Shown: in pieces, positions 23,130 through 34,317 of the stretch
Position numbering within the stretch: position 1 is the stretch's first letter
How the letters are laid out: each line of letters begins with the position of its first letter
Notes under the pieces: model-generated
Database searches by the model: none
What the model was told of the DNA's origin: nothing
The model's input: only the letters and a program-made list of their open reading frames with translations
Source of the DNA: Sparassis latifolia
Lineage: Eukaryota; Basidiomycota; Agaricomycetes; Polyporales; Sparassidaceae
Direction of reading: 5' to 3'
Length of the DNA stretch: 64,000 nucleotides
NCBI GenBank assembly: GCA_018466975.1
Contig: CM031562.1
Location: 1 to 64,000, forward strand
Program-made: the position numbers and the translations under genes

Positions 23130-24935
23130 ATGCAAGCCTTTCGACGAAAGCCGGCCGTGAATCTGGACATTTTCGTGGAGATCCTCGGTCATCTCCATCC
23201 GGTCTCAGACAGGAAGACTCTCAGAAGCTTGGCTCTCGTCTCCAGACGATTCTGTGACCTCACCCTCGACGTTCTGTGGCGGCAACTGGACGATGTACTC
23301 CCACTACTCAGGCTCGTGGAGGGAGAACGCTGGGCCGTTCACGACGTCTGCTGTAGAACGGATCCGTGCTTCTGTGTATGTGATTTTTCTGTCTCGTCCT
23401 GTTTCATTTGTGGCCTGACAGTGCTCGCGTTTCAGGCTGCCATGCGAGAGATCCCGGAGGCCGACTGGACGCGTTTTCTCGCGTATGCGCGTCGCGTTCG
23501 CGTTGCTGGCATCGGCGTGCCAGAGTACGAAGGCAGGATGAACAATCGCACCCTCCTCGCTCTTGTCCTGCGCGCGGGCGGGTGGCATGTTTTCCCTTCC
23601 TTGGTCTCGCTGGAGATGACGCTGTGGTGCGCGGCCGACTACGTGCTTTTTCTCTTTCTTTCTGGATGCCTGTATACCTCTCCAGCTACGAGTGGGCTCG
23701 TACGGGGGATCTTGCTCGGACACCCGCGCCTATACGCATTTCCTTTGAGTACATTACTGGACAAGAACGCGCTGCAAGCGGCGCCGGTGCGCAAATTGAC
23801 TCTCGCGGGCGAGTCACATATGCTTCTTCTCGATGCTGTACGTGGTTTTGGCGGGCTCACACAAGTTGATATCAAAAACGGGATGCCTGCGGCTCTGTGG
23901 CTGCAAAACCTAGCTAGAGTGGAGAGGCTGCGTGATCTCCGTTTCGCGTTCGATGGCTATCCGCCACTCAATCGACCGTTTGTATTCCGCAACCTGGAGC
24001 GTTTGGACATCGCAGGTGACCCAAGGGGCCTCTTCAAATTGTTTCGGAACCTCTCGGTGCCGTGGCTGAACTCGTTGACCATCCGGCTTTCATATTGCAA
24101 GGACTTGGGTTTCTTGAATAGCTTCTCGGAGACTCTCGAGATGCTCCCTGCTTCCCTCCGCTCGACCCTTTGCACACTCAAGATTGACGCCCGTTCTTTC
24201 GATGACAGGGCCAACACTCCTTCCGCCCATTTTGTGAATCTGCTCGGGGCAATCCTGCGGCTCTCTGCACTCGCGAACCTCTCCGTGAACATTTGTTTCC
24301 CTCTGGTGCTGTCCGACGCAGACGTCTGCGCCATGGCCACCGCGTTCCCGCGCCTGGAAGTGCTCGAGCTGCAATGGCCTCTGCAATCCAATGATGGGAT
24401 GCCCAGCGTATTCTCCCTGGGACATTTCGCACGCAAGTGTCCGCGTCTGCGCGAGCTCGCCATCCCGTGTCTGGCCTGCCGGTGCTCGTCCTCCCGTGCC
24501 AGCGGCGACGTGCGCATGCAACTGCAAGATGTGCCCGCGCATGGCTTGGAGTATCTGACGTTCGAGTATGATATGCCCCGGGACCCGACTCCTGTAGGTG
24601 TCCTGAACGCGCTGCGGGCGGCGAATTTCATCTATCGGACGTTTCCCGATGCGGAGGTTGACTTTGACTGCGATAATCCGACGTGTGAGCGCGTCGTCGC
24701 CCCTATAGCGCACTACTTTCATCGCATGGTGGAGGTTCTTGCGCGTGCGAGGCAGAGGATACACGACGGCCTGGAGAACGCTCCGCCGGTTACGGCGTCG
24801 GACAGTCTGCCGCTGCCTGTGGTCGCTCATCGGTCCATGTCAGTCCACTATTATCGGCAGTCTTTGGTGAGCGTGCGCACGGTTTACTATGTTCTCTTTA
24901 ATATCGTGCGCATGGTGGGTTCCGGCCGCGGTTAA
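23130..24935 (+). CDS. F-box/LRR-type protein
   Basis: The protein opens with MQAFRRKPAVNLDIFVEIL, an F-box of the basidiomycete type, followed by the typical LRSLALVSRRFCDLTLDVLW segment. The remainder is a long series of irregular leucine-rich stretches ending at VRMVGSGRG. F-box proteins recruit substrates to SCF ubiquitin ligases through Skp1; the substrate cannot be told from sequence. The first ATG is at 23130; an open frame extends upstream without another ATG. Positions 23376-23435 look like a 60-nt intron (GTATGTG, CTGAC branch, TTTCAG). It is a multiple of three, so the frame stays open either way: 601 residues unspliced, 581 spliced. The intron-encoded stretch is Cys/Phe-rich and unlike its surroundings, which favours splicing. 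The truncated paralogue at 21986-22648 lies just upstream. Confidence 0.85.
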   Translation: MQAFRRKPAVNLDIFVEILGHLHPVSDRKTLRSLALVSRRFCDLTLDVLWRQLDDVLPLLRLVEGERWAVHDVCCRTDPCFCVCDFSVSSCFICGLTVLAFQAAMREIPEADWTRFLAYARRVRVAGIGVPEYEGRMNNRTLLALVLRAGGWHVFPSLVSLEMTLWCAADYVLFLFLSGCLYTSPATSGLVRGILLGHPRLYAFPLSTLLDKNALQAAPVRKLTLAGESHMLLLDAVRGFGGLTQVDIKNGMPAALWLQNLARVERLRDLRFAFDGYPPLNRPFVFRNLERLDIAGDPRGLFKLFRNLSVPWLNSLTIRLSYCKDLGFLNSFSETLEMLPASLRSTLCTLKIDARSFDDRANTPSAHFVNLLGAILRLSALANLSVNICFPLVLSDADVCAMATAFPRLEVLELQWPLQSNDGMPSVFSLGHFARKCPRLRELAIPCLACRCSSSRASGDVRMQLQDVPAHGLEYLTFEYDMPRDPTPVGVLNALRAANFIYRTFPDAEVDFDCDNPTCERVVAPIAHYFHRMVEVLARARQRIHDGLENAPPVTASDSLPLPVVAHRSMSVHYYRQSLVSVRTVYYVLFNIVRMVGSGRG

Positions 24936-26513
24936 CATTGGTTTGACTTCGATTTAGGTGCGCATGGCTTGTTCTTTATTGTCGTGTCTCTGCTGGTTTG
25001 TGCACGACGGTGATTCTACTGACCTCGCGTTTATTGTTCCTCGGTGTATTTATCTACTCTTGCCTGGTATGCAGAGGCGCTTTATCTAATTATGATGCAG
25101 TGGTTTTATGTATGCGACCCGTTGTGTTCATGATATTGAAGTTCATCGCAGATCAAATTGAGTCACGTCGTGGACCTTGAGCTGCCTTGAGCTTGAACTT
25201 GAAACTTGTCCTTCATTCCTCTTCGTCAAGCTTCACCGGCATCTCCATCGCGTCTGAACTTTCCTCGCATTGGTCAACAACTGCTCGTGAAGGCTACTGT
25301 AATATGCTCTCCCCCCTTGAGCAGTTACTTCCTGGTCAATACGTGCTACAGAGGACTCGGCTTCAAAGGTCATCAGTGGGGTCCCGCTCTTCAATGCTCA
25401 TCCTCTATTCATTCATGTCGTCCCCGTTCTGTCCCGCATACGCAGCTGTGACTGTGGCCTGAGGATCATCAATCTCCTGGCCTCACGATCGCGTCTCCGA
25501 CGCGCACGCTATATAGGGGATCTTTCGGGGGAACTTCGATAGGTTTGAAGACCTGTGCAGAGGGATCAGGCATATGCATGCGATATCCACGGAGTGCCAT
25601 GGTCGACACCCCGACGATCCGATCAAATCTACCCAGTCTCCTCGTACACCGCGTGGTGTAGATGCTGCGTTCCCGTCTCCTATCAGTATTATCCACACTA
25701 TGCAGCCATCCTCGCTCGAGCAGCCTCACTCTGCCTCCCGGGTCCTTTTTCTTGTTATAGAGGAATCGGTTTCGAGAATTTGCCGGGCCTCATGTTTGCG
25801 TCTTCAACGCGGACACTATATGCATGATATTCATGAATAGGGAAACCAGCCATCCCGAGAGGCTGCCGAACCAGTCACACTTTTGGACCTATTTGCTGGA
25901 CCGTTTTCTTAGGGTGTGCGGCACAGAGAAACTATGGTAACTTAGTGCGGGTGAGGCTTGGGCGCGGCAATATTCTTCTCTCGAGAATATTTAGGATGGA
26001 TGACGTTCGGAACGTATCCCATTCGATCATTGTGTCCCTGCTTTGCTGCTGCGGCTTTGGTACGTTTCCTTACTTGGACAGACAGACTAACGCGACCGTC
26101 AGCTTTCACCGCTACTACGGTTGGGCGGACCACCATCTTCGCGATGGAGGGTGCGTCTCGCGAGCAACGCGGGTCTCCGAATGCTAGCTCTGGTCTTCCC
26201 ATTCATCGGGGGAGAGCACTGTTGTAGTTGTTGGCGGGGTCGTCACTGCAATTATCGGCGTGGGCCGGTATCTTGTTCGCCATCTACTATTTCTGGGTGA
26301 GTACACTGGAACACGGTTTTTGTTCGCTGCTAATGTGTCCCGTCGCAGCATCACTCCAATCTCTCCGAAGATGTGAGCATCGAAGAATTCAACACGATGG
26401 GCGCCGCGGTCGCTGTCAATTTCTGACAACAAGGGCGTGTCTCGGGCTTCGTCCTTGAATTGCCACGACAATGCAGTCACAGCCTACCTCCACTGTGGAT
26501 GGACTGACAGACA
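24936..26513. other. Gene-poor stretch, possible fragment near 26.1-26.4 kb
   Basis: Most of this stretch shows no credible gene. At 25245-25280 there is a partial match to the promoter region of the preceding F-box gene. Between about 26143 and 26431 there are hints of a broken small membrane-protein gene on the plus strand. These are an ATG with MEGASREQRG, an interrupting stop, a hydrophobic stretch AWAGILFAIYYFW, a good 53-nt intron (GTGAGT to CGCAG) and a short tail ending GAAVAVNF. An in-frame stop at about 26225 prevents a clean model. Confidence 0.35.
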
Positions 26514-27279
26514 ATGGCTAATAATCCTCATTACTCGCGGGCCGCAGCGCGTACTGCAACAGATGCCCCGAGCTGTTGTCGATCACGGATTTTCACCCTC
26601 GGCCAGTACGACTCCACGACTTCCGAGCAAGGCAGCTCGCAGGTCCCGACGTCTGCATATCCGTTCCTCGACTGGTATAGTCAGCCGTTGGTGTCTTCCC
26701 GTCCGTCGCTCCCTGGATCGGTCGTTGGTCTTCTACTGGTGAAGTGCCGTATCTGTCTCGCCAGCTTTTTCTTCCGCTAGGGCTGTTGAATGACGCGTTC
26801 GACAACGCGGATTCATGCCACTCATGAGATTTTGTGCAGGCTCAATGCCACTCCTCCTGGGCCCTTGCCATTGTCCGCTGCTGCTACGAGTGCCGAGCAG
26901 GGTCTGAACGAGTCTGAGTTGCCGCGCGTCATGGAGGAGAGTGTTCGTAGCGCAACTGCGGGCGCCTCGCTCGGGCTGTTGTCGACCATCGTCGACCATC
27001 AAGCGAAGGTGAGTGCTAGGAATAGGGCGGCGGCGGATCTGCTCGAGACCTCCTAGAGATACGTTCGTGCTCACCGTTCACTAGAATCACAGAGCGTGGG
27101 TGTTGGGCGACCATGCGGCGTGGTTGATACTTAAGAGATTGTATGCGAAGGAGTTCCCCACATTCCGTCTCGACTTTTGTAGACTACGCCATCTATGCGA
27201 AATATATTTGATTTCTTTCTGTCTACCGCGCGCGACATTGCTCAAGAGGTACCTCTCCACCTCCCTCAACTACCAGTGA
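26514..27279 (+). CDS. Unidentified protein, 3' exons only resolved
   Basis: An ATG at 26514 opens a frame (MANNPHYSRAAARTATDAPS) that closes at 26780. In the same frame, after two stops, a second stretch runs from about 26787 and contains LPLSAAATSAEQGLNESELP. This stretch reaches a perfect donor at 27009, and a 76-nt intron (27009-27084, GTGAGT to CACTAG) joins it in phase to a 65-codon last exon (NHRAWVLGDHAAWLILKRLY) ending at 27279. The last two exons look genuine. The link to the first part is not resolved: either a further intron or a disabling mutation near 26.75 kb. I do not recognise a domain. Confidence 0.4.
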
Positions 27280-29061
27280 CAAACCGCTCGAAGAGACGGA
27301 CATGCTTGCACAAGGAGGTCAGCACACGTTGTCCGATGCACAATGTGCCATTCTATATCTTCAAATGAGTGCGACGCGATGCATGCATTTGGATACAGCC
27401 GTCATCAGATGGGTGCCGCAGGTAAAAGGCCGCCGACTCGAAGGGCGAAGAAATGTCCATGGTGATGGTGCCGGCCCACGCTGAGATTTACGCGCAACAG
27501 ATTTGAAGACGACGAGCTCCGCGGCCTCCAAGACGGCATCGACGTGCAATCTCGAGCTCAAATAATTGGACGATGCCCGCGGGACATTAAAATATAGATC
27601 CTGGAGGAACGCACGCCTGCTCGCCTGGGGAGGGACGACGCCTACCGATGTTCACCGGGCGTATGTCTATTGAGTCGTTATGATCCTCTACGGTAACCAA
27701 ACGTTCGACATCCTAGGAGTGAGTGAACATGAACAAATCAGAAGATGAGAAGCTCGCTGTGTTAGCGCCGGAGGGAGACAAAATATTGAGTTCGTAAGAC
27801 ATCCGGAACATTGACTCGCGGAGCAGACCCTGCGACGAGATAAACGTTTGATTGCCCGTGTCGCGGAATCCCAAAATATCAAGTTTTGAGCGGGACAAAA
27901 TGGCGCCGCACAAGAATCTAAGTCGCCGTATGTCGAAAAAGGCTTCGCGAGAGGATTTCGACAATGGCGGCATAAGCCACGATAGAGACCAGCAACAAAG
28001 CGGTAGATCCCATCGAGCCTGACCCCAAATCGAGTTCGCAGAACGTGAGAAAAGACAGCAAAGGGGAAAGTTGCAGATGTCGTGGTTTCGCCACGGTGTA
28101 TAGCGTCATGTCGCGGAATGCTCAATTTTTGAGTTGCGAGGGAGGAAAGTATAGCCCAACTTAAACCAGACACTAGTAGATGAGAAAGAGGTGAGTTAGC
28201 GCGCACGCCGAGCCGATTTACTAGATCTTCGATGTGGAGGTGCTACCAAGCCGGGTCCGCACCTCCTACTCGACGCTCCAAAGGAAAAGCTCCGTGTCCC
28301 CAAAGAAGTTCAGATGAAAATACTGCGCGAAGAGGGCACATCGACGGGACACGTTCCCGAACTCAACGGTCGCGCGGAAGAGGAGTTTGGTCGAATGCAA
28401 AACGAGCGCATACGCGATCACACAAAAACCTGCGGCGTACGTATCTTTGGATGTTGGAACCCGTCAGAACTCTACTCTGCATCATGGATGCGAACTCATC
28501 CACCAAAAGAGCGTATTAATTATTCAGAGAGACCGCACGTGCAGAAAGGGCTTTAGGAACTGCGCCGCGCGAGCCAGTTTCATCGTTGAACCATTTGGAA
28601 GGAGAGAATGATGGACTACATGTGGCTGTACTCACCGCAGAGGTTGCGATGTGCCCGTCTGCAGGCAGTCATAGACTTCGGGTGCCAGAGTTCCGTCTCC
28701 TTCTAGCCAGGGAAGTTGGTCACAATGAGCGCGACCGAGATAGTAGAGGAATCAAGGTCTGCCGGCCGGCGAGATTACTGGCTGCTCAATGCGTCGAGCA
28801 CAGCATTAGTACACGCTCAAGAAATCTGTAGTTCATCAGACACGAAATACAAACTGTGAGCAGGACGTGTCGCGAGAGAGGGTTTGAACGTTAGCTCCTC
28901 AAGCTTAGGCAAGCGCGGCTTGAAGCTTCCGCGTCGGAACGTCACTGGCCGGCGGGCCGATGTCGAATGCGGCTCAGCCTCTTGGTCGACAACGTCGACG
29001 ACAGAGCTGCCGACCGAACAGCTACGGTGCTGCAGCCTAATCTAATGGTATCGTCAAAGGT
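27280..29061. other. No convincing gene
   Basis: Short open stretches exist on both strands. One is a minus-strand segment at 27.7-28.1 kb containing DIRRLRFLCGAILSRSK, and another is a plus-strand segment at 28.3-28.55 kb containing GHVPELNGRAEEEFGRM. They have no clear start, splice structure or family resemblance that I recognise. The last few hundred bases should hold the promoter of the F-box gene at 29062. Confidence 0.35.
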
Positions 29062-30535
29062 ATGTCACGGACAATATCATCGACGATGAGCCTTGTCGAC
29101 CTCAACCTGGATGTACTCGATACCATCGTCTCCCTCCTGTTGCTCTCAGCGACCGCCCGCGGTCTGTACTCCATCGCCATACGCCAAGCCACTTTGGATG
29201 TAAGACTGAACGGTCCCTGGAGATGCCTTACATTCTGCTACTTTGTTGCAAAAGGACCTGCTCGCGTATCCTCCATGCGCTCTCTGGCGGTCGGTCATCG
29301 GGCATACAAATTCCCAGACGACGTCTGGCACATTGCCCACGGCGACTTGATTTGCGCGGCTTTTGCACGTACCCTTGAGCACGCTACCAAATTGCGCTGC
29401 ATTGATCTGTCTTGCGCCGAAATCATCCTCGCTGACAGTCGCCTTGCAAGCGCACTCGCAGACCTCTCCTATCTCGAAGACATAACGCTGGATGACGTCG
29501 GCCACACTGCACTTATCGTGCTGTCCCAGCTACGGTCCAAGCCTCGCAGGCTCGAAATTTCGATGCTCCATGACATCAAAATTACGACGAGCATCATCCC
29601 CTCGAATCTCCAGCCTGAGGAGTTCTCTTTCCACGGCCGTTATAGGGATGATACAGCCAGAGTCCTCGGCAGGTGGGCTCGGAAATGGCCCACCGTACGC
29701 GTTCTCTCCGTCCGATCTGTTTACGGTGATGTTTTACCGCTCTTTGCGCACGCATTCCCGAGTGTGCGTGCCGTGCACCTGAGCGACATCTTTTGCCCCA
29801 AGAGAGAGTTGAAGGAGTTGCCCGGTCTGTGGTCTAAGCTGGACCGCCTGTCTTTGTGCAATGTCGACCACCTTGTCTACCAGATTATCGAGCATGTACA
29901 CTGGCTCGAGTATGACTTACGAGACCTCAACCACATGCCACACGGCCCGAACACCTTGTCCTTGCTCTGTCGAGGTAGCTTTTGGACGAGCCCATTTTCT
30001 GTACCGTGGACCGTCAAGTGTTTGGAACTCCTCCTCGTGAACTTGCCTAGTCTGAATGCAATGAGTGTAGGTTTTAATTCGGGTATCGCAGTACAAATGT
30101 GCATCTGACCGCTCGTCTGCTCTTCAGCCTGCAACGATTCAAGACCTTGCTTTCCTGCAGCCAGTAGCAGTTTATGTGTGCCTGTTGGGTTACAAGCTTG
30201 ATGCGGAGGCCTTTGCGAGATCCCTCGCATGGCGTATTCCCAGTGCGTCACTTGTGTCCGTGCATGTCGGCATGGTGCGTCAACATAAGGTCGTTGGCGA
30301 CTCACTCTGGTGGCGGGTGACACGTACTGGGCCCGTTCGGACGCTGGAACTGATCCCTACGGAGGTGGGCAGCCGAATACGCGCGTACATGCACGATCCT
30401 GCGTGTGACTTTGACCGCCTGGTGAACCCGATGGCAGATGTTCATGGTGTGTTGCGCTTGTCCTTGGGAGGTCATATGCTCGTCAAGCGTATTATTCGGT
30501 GTCGTCCATGTTCGTATAGACCTGGTCCCGCCTGA
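29062..30535 (+). CDS. F-box/LRR-type protein (two exons)
   Basis: The N terminus, MSRTISSTMSLVDLNLDVLD, leads into a short F-box-like motif (LNLDVLDTIVSLLLLSATA). It is followed by irregular leucine-rich segments such as LRCIDLSCAEI, LEDITLDDVGH and LDRLSLCNVDHL. Exon 1 is 29062-30066 (335 codons). A 61-nt intron (30067-30127, GTAGGT, CTGACC branch, TCTTCAG) leads in phase 0 to exon 2, 30128-30535. The spliced protein has 470 residues and ends SYRPGPA. Without splicing the frame stops at 30108. F-box proteins act as SCF substrate adaptors; the target is unknown. It is distinct from the 23-kb F-box gene and not a recent duplicate of it. Confidence 0.8.
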
Positions 30536-31606
30536 CCATCATCCGTCAGATCTGGAGCGGGACTGGAAATTGCTATAGTCTATATGAATTGCGGGAAGAC
30601 CGGCTGCGGAGCCCGCTGTCCTTTGTATCATCTCTTATGGAAACAAATGTTTCGTAGTCTAAGTCGCTTTTTTGTAATGTTTACCGTTCTTTTGCACTGT
30701 GGAAGGAGTTTCGTTCTAGAGAGTTTGTGCAATACCTTTTTCTCAATCCAGTCTGCATTCTTGAAGCTCCACGACACCTCGCTGGTATCTTAGGCGAGGG
30801 CTCGCACAATCGTGCCGTCTGAATTCAACGACGCTGCAGTGTTATTGACCGAATTCTGACTCTGTTTCACAGTATCCGTAATTCAATGTGTAGGTCACGT
30901 TCGCGTATTCTTATGATGGACCTTGCTAGGTGCACTTTTACTTGGAGAAATTTATCGGGTTGCCGGCTAGAGTTCGGGGGCCAATTTCAGTGAGTACTCG
31001 TTGATTCTCACAAACTATCATATATTTTTGTTGCCGTTTCTGCGTCTAGATGAGAGTGAGTACTTCGAGTCTCATACCTCTGCAGAGCCTGTAGCTTCGA
31101 TGACCCCACCGTTATTCCGGAGGACACCCTTGTACGGCCGAGGGCACACACTATGAGAAATATTTCACCTGTGCATGCGTTCTTCCGATTGGTGTCGATC
31201 GTGTATCGAATTTACGTTTGCGCAGATCTATTATCCCAATTTCTCCCCTGCTAGAGTCGGCTCTCACAAGTGCGGTGAAGTATCCCTGGTGCATCTAAAA
31301 ATTTTCACAGCAACTCGACTGAGAATCGATAGTTTTGCTTCTCAGCCTGGACGGCTAGCTAAGTGTGTTAGAGCGGGGTGCTAATATCGCCGAGGTGTAT
31401 AACGTTGTCAGTGGAGGTTTTTAGAGTTGCTGAGTTGCTGAGTCAGCAAAGACAGCGCGCCTGTGGCGGAATGAAAATTAGACGCTGCCTTGCTTTTACT
31501 TCGGCTTTCGACATCGCTCTCTTCGTCTCCTTGTCCGGGCGGCCGTACTGTAACGCTCCTTAGGGTGTAGATCTTCTTTGTCTTATCCATTGCTTTTGTC
31601 CGAGGA
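30536..31606. other. Intergenic region
   Basis: No gene is supported. Scattered short frames lack starts, splice sites and recognisable motifs. It contains the 3' flank of the F-box gene and the promoter of the co-chaperone gene at 31607. Confidence 0.4.
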
Positions 31607-33691
31607 ATGACGAATAAGAAGAACAAGCAGGCGAAGAAGAGGCAGCAGGCCAAGGCAGTTGCAGCTGCGAATTCGAATGCGCCTAGCACAGCTGACGGGT
31701 ATGTCTCGACATGTCTGATGTCTTCATGTGCGTACCCAATACGATCCTCGTGGCAGAGATGTTCCAGAAGCACCCATGGAGGTTGATCAATCCGAGCCGT
31801 CTCCGCCCAGCTCAACGGAGATCGATCCAGTAAAGCAGGCGGAGAAGGTGAAGGAAGGGGGAAATGCCGCCTTCAAGGCACAACGCTTCCCAGAGGCAAT
31901 TGAGCGTTACACGAGAGCAATCGGTGTGCACTCTTGACTCACGCGACCCGCTCACTCTCCTTGATTCTCTGTCCTGTGTAGAACTTGACCCCTCCGAGCC
32001 GACGTACCTCACGAATCGCGCCGCGGCGTACATGGCGCTCAAACGCTTCAAGCCAGCTCTCGCTGACTGCCAACACGCTGCCACGCTTCAGGCCGCCGCT
32101 CCCTCTCCGAAGACTCTCATCCGCCTCGCGCGCTGCCAACTATCCACCGGCTCTACCGCACCGGCTCTCTCCACGCTCCGCTCCGTCCTCGCCATAGATC
32201 CGGTGAACACCCCCGCGATACAGCTGCAGAAGAAGGTGCTGGACCTCGAATCGCACCTGCGGAACCTCGAAGGCGCACAGGCGCGAAAAGACTGGGGCAT
32301 GGCGCGGCTCGCGCTCGACAAGTGCGTACAGTCAATGGAAACGGAGGGTGGGGACATCCCGATCCAGTGGAGGCTCTGGCGGGTAGAATTGGAGCTTGCG
32401 CGGGGCAATTGGGAGGGCGCGAGCACCGCTGCGAGGTCCGTCTGTTGTACCTGTTCCGTGTTCCCGTGTCTCACGCTTAGTCGATCCGTTGGTCATGTTC
32501 CTCAGTGACGCGCTACGGCTGGAGCCGAATTCGCCTGATGTGATGACGCTGCGCGGTCTCATCTTGTTCCTTACTACCAAGAATGCACAAGCGCTTCAGC
32601 ATGCGCAATCCGCACTACGGCTAGATCCTGGACACGAGCCTGCTCAGAGGCTACGAAAACGCATCAGGGAGGTCGAGCGATTGAAGGAGGAGGGCAACGT
32701 CGCGTTCAAGGCCGGCCGATTAGAAGAGGCACTCAAGAAGTACACGGAGACGCTGGACGTGAGTAGCTTTTGAACACTTTCGCGTATTTGGTACTTTTGA
32801 CTATTCATTTGACTGATATTATTCCCATTGACAGCGGATCGGCAGCAGTGAAGAGGAGGGTAAGGGCGGCCAGATCCGGGCTATGCTCCTATCGAATCGG
32901 GCAACGACGCTAGTCAAAGTGCGTCTCATTTCACTGTATGGCGTTTCCCTCACGTTGTTACAACTTTATCTTCATCAGCTCGAGCGTTATGAGGACGCCC
33001 TCGCCGACACTGAAGCCTCCCTCGAGCTCAACTCAGCCTCGTTCAAAGCCCTCCGTACGCGCGCGCGCATCAACCTGCACCTCGACAAGTACGAAGCCGC
33101 CGTGGCGGACTTCCAGTCTGCTATGGAGCAAGCAGAGTTTGAGGGCAGCGATGCGGATGTGCGCGCTCTTCGTGGGGAGAAAAAGAAGGCCGAAGCTGCG
33201 CTAAAACGCAGCAAGACCAAGGACTACTACAAAATCTTGGGTGGGTGGTTGTGTTGTCCGGCGGTCTCTCGACATCGTCCGCTCAATGTCAGTTTCTTTG
33301 CAGGCGTCTCGAGAGAGTGCACGGAGATCGAGGTCAAGAAAGCGTACCGGAGAGAGAGTCTTAAGCACCATCCAGACAAGGTTCGTCTCCCTTCATGTTC
33401 CCTTGTCGCCCAGAACTCACCTTCGTCAATTACTAGGGTGGTGACGAAGAAAGGTTCAAACTCGTCGTAGAAGCGCACTCAGTGCTCTCGGACCCACGGA
33501 GGCGAGAACGGTACGACATGGGCGAGGACGAGGACGGAGGCAACAACGGCATGGGCGGTATGGGCGGTATGCACCCGATGGACCTCTCCGAGCTCTTCGC
33601 CCAGTTTCACGCACAGAGCGGTGGGTTCACCGGTGGCGGATTCCAATCCTTTGGCGGGGGTTTCGGCGGTCCACAACCCTTCCCGTTCTAG
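31607..33691 (+). CDS. TPR and J-domain co-chaperone, DNAJC7-like
   Basis: Eight exons join in phase to a 547-residue protein. They are 31607-31698, 31757-31923, 31982-32435, 32506-32758, 32835-32918, 32979-33240, 33304-33380 and 33437-33691. A basic N-terminal tail (MTNKKNKQAKKRQQAK) precedes TPR repeats: AEKVKEGGNAAFKAQRFPEA, then YLTNRAAAYMALKRFKPALA, and a second set starting ERLKEEGNVAFKAGRLEEAL. A J domain follows at about 428-480, KDYYKILGV to RRRERYD, with the catalytic HPD at the end of exon 7. The C-terminal tail is Gly/Met/Phe-rich. J domains stimulate Hsp70 ATPase, and TPRs of this type bind the C termini of Hsp70 and Hsp90, so the protein should pass clients between the two in the cytosol. 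The domain order matches DNAJC7/TPR2. All introns are GT-AG, 48-76 nt. This looks like an intact housekeeping gene. Confidence 0.93.
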
Positions 33692-34317
33692 CGGTGCTGT
33701 GGAAGCGTAGTTTTTGTTTGTCGTACGCTGTCCACCGCATTTACATATTGCTTGCATGTCGTCACTGTTATTGTACTCATCGTGACCGAGCATCTACTGA
33801 CCCCCATCACTGTTCTCTATTTCTCATACCATTATCTTTTGACACTCATTCCTTTAACCTATTCGTCTCGAAGGGATTATGCGCGGTCAAGCCTCAGCAG
33901 TGATCAGCATGCGAAGACTCGCCTGGGCACCCGCGCATGCAATCAGAGAATTGCAGAAGTGAAAGCACATTTGATTTGGAAGTTCGATCAGATGCGCCTA
34001 CAAAGTATCGAATAATTACCTGCAGGACTCGGATAATAAGAATATGGAAATGTGGCTGGAACTGGTCATGTTACCTCGCGAAAAGCCCTTGGGCTCGCGT
34101 TGTGAGCGGGGTTGAGGCATCACAGTAGCTCTCGGGAAAGCTGTTATCTCCAAAGTCGTTCAGATCCGAAGTGAGGTAGAAGTCGTTGGTGTAATCGGCC
34201 TTGCAGATGGATGAGTGGAGCCTTTGCTGGGAAACTACAGCGCGGACGTTGAGAAATAAACGGGGTCCCTAGGGTAGAACTTGTTAGTTCGCTAAAGATC
34301 GACGACGGATGACGAGC
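33692..34317. other. Convergent intergenic region
   Basis: This stretch lies between the 3' ends of the co-chaperone gene and the minus-strand membrane protein gene. It should hold both 3' UTRs. Short frames have no support. Confidence 0.4.

Noticed and set aside
28100..28560. Transposon or retroelement remnant
   Set aside because: No reverse transcriptase, integrase or transposase motif and no terminal repeats could be found here or elsewhere in the core region.
29062..30108. F-box protein ending at 30108
   Set aside because: The stop lies inside a good 61-nt intron; splicing restores a long in-frame second exon to 30535.
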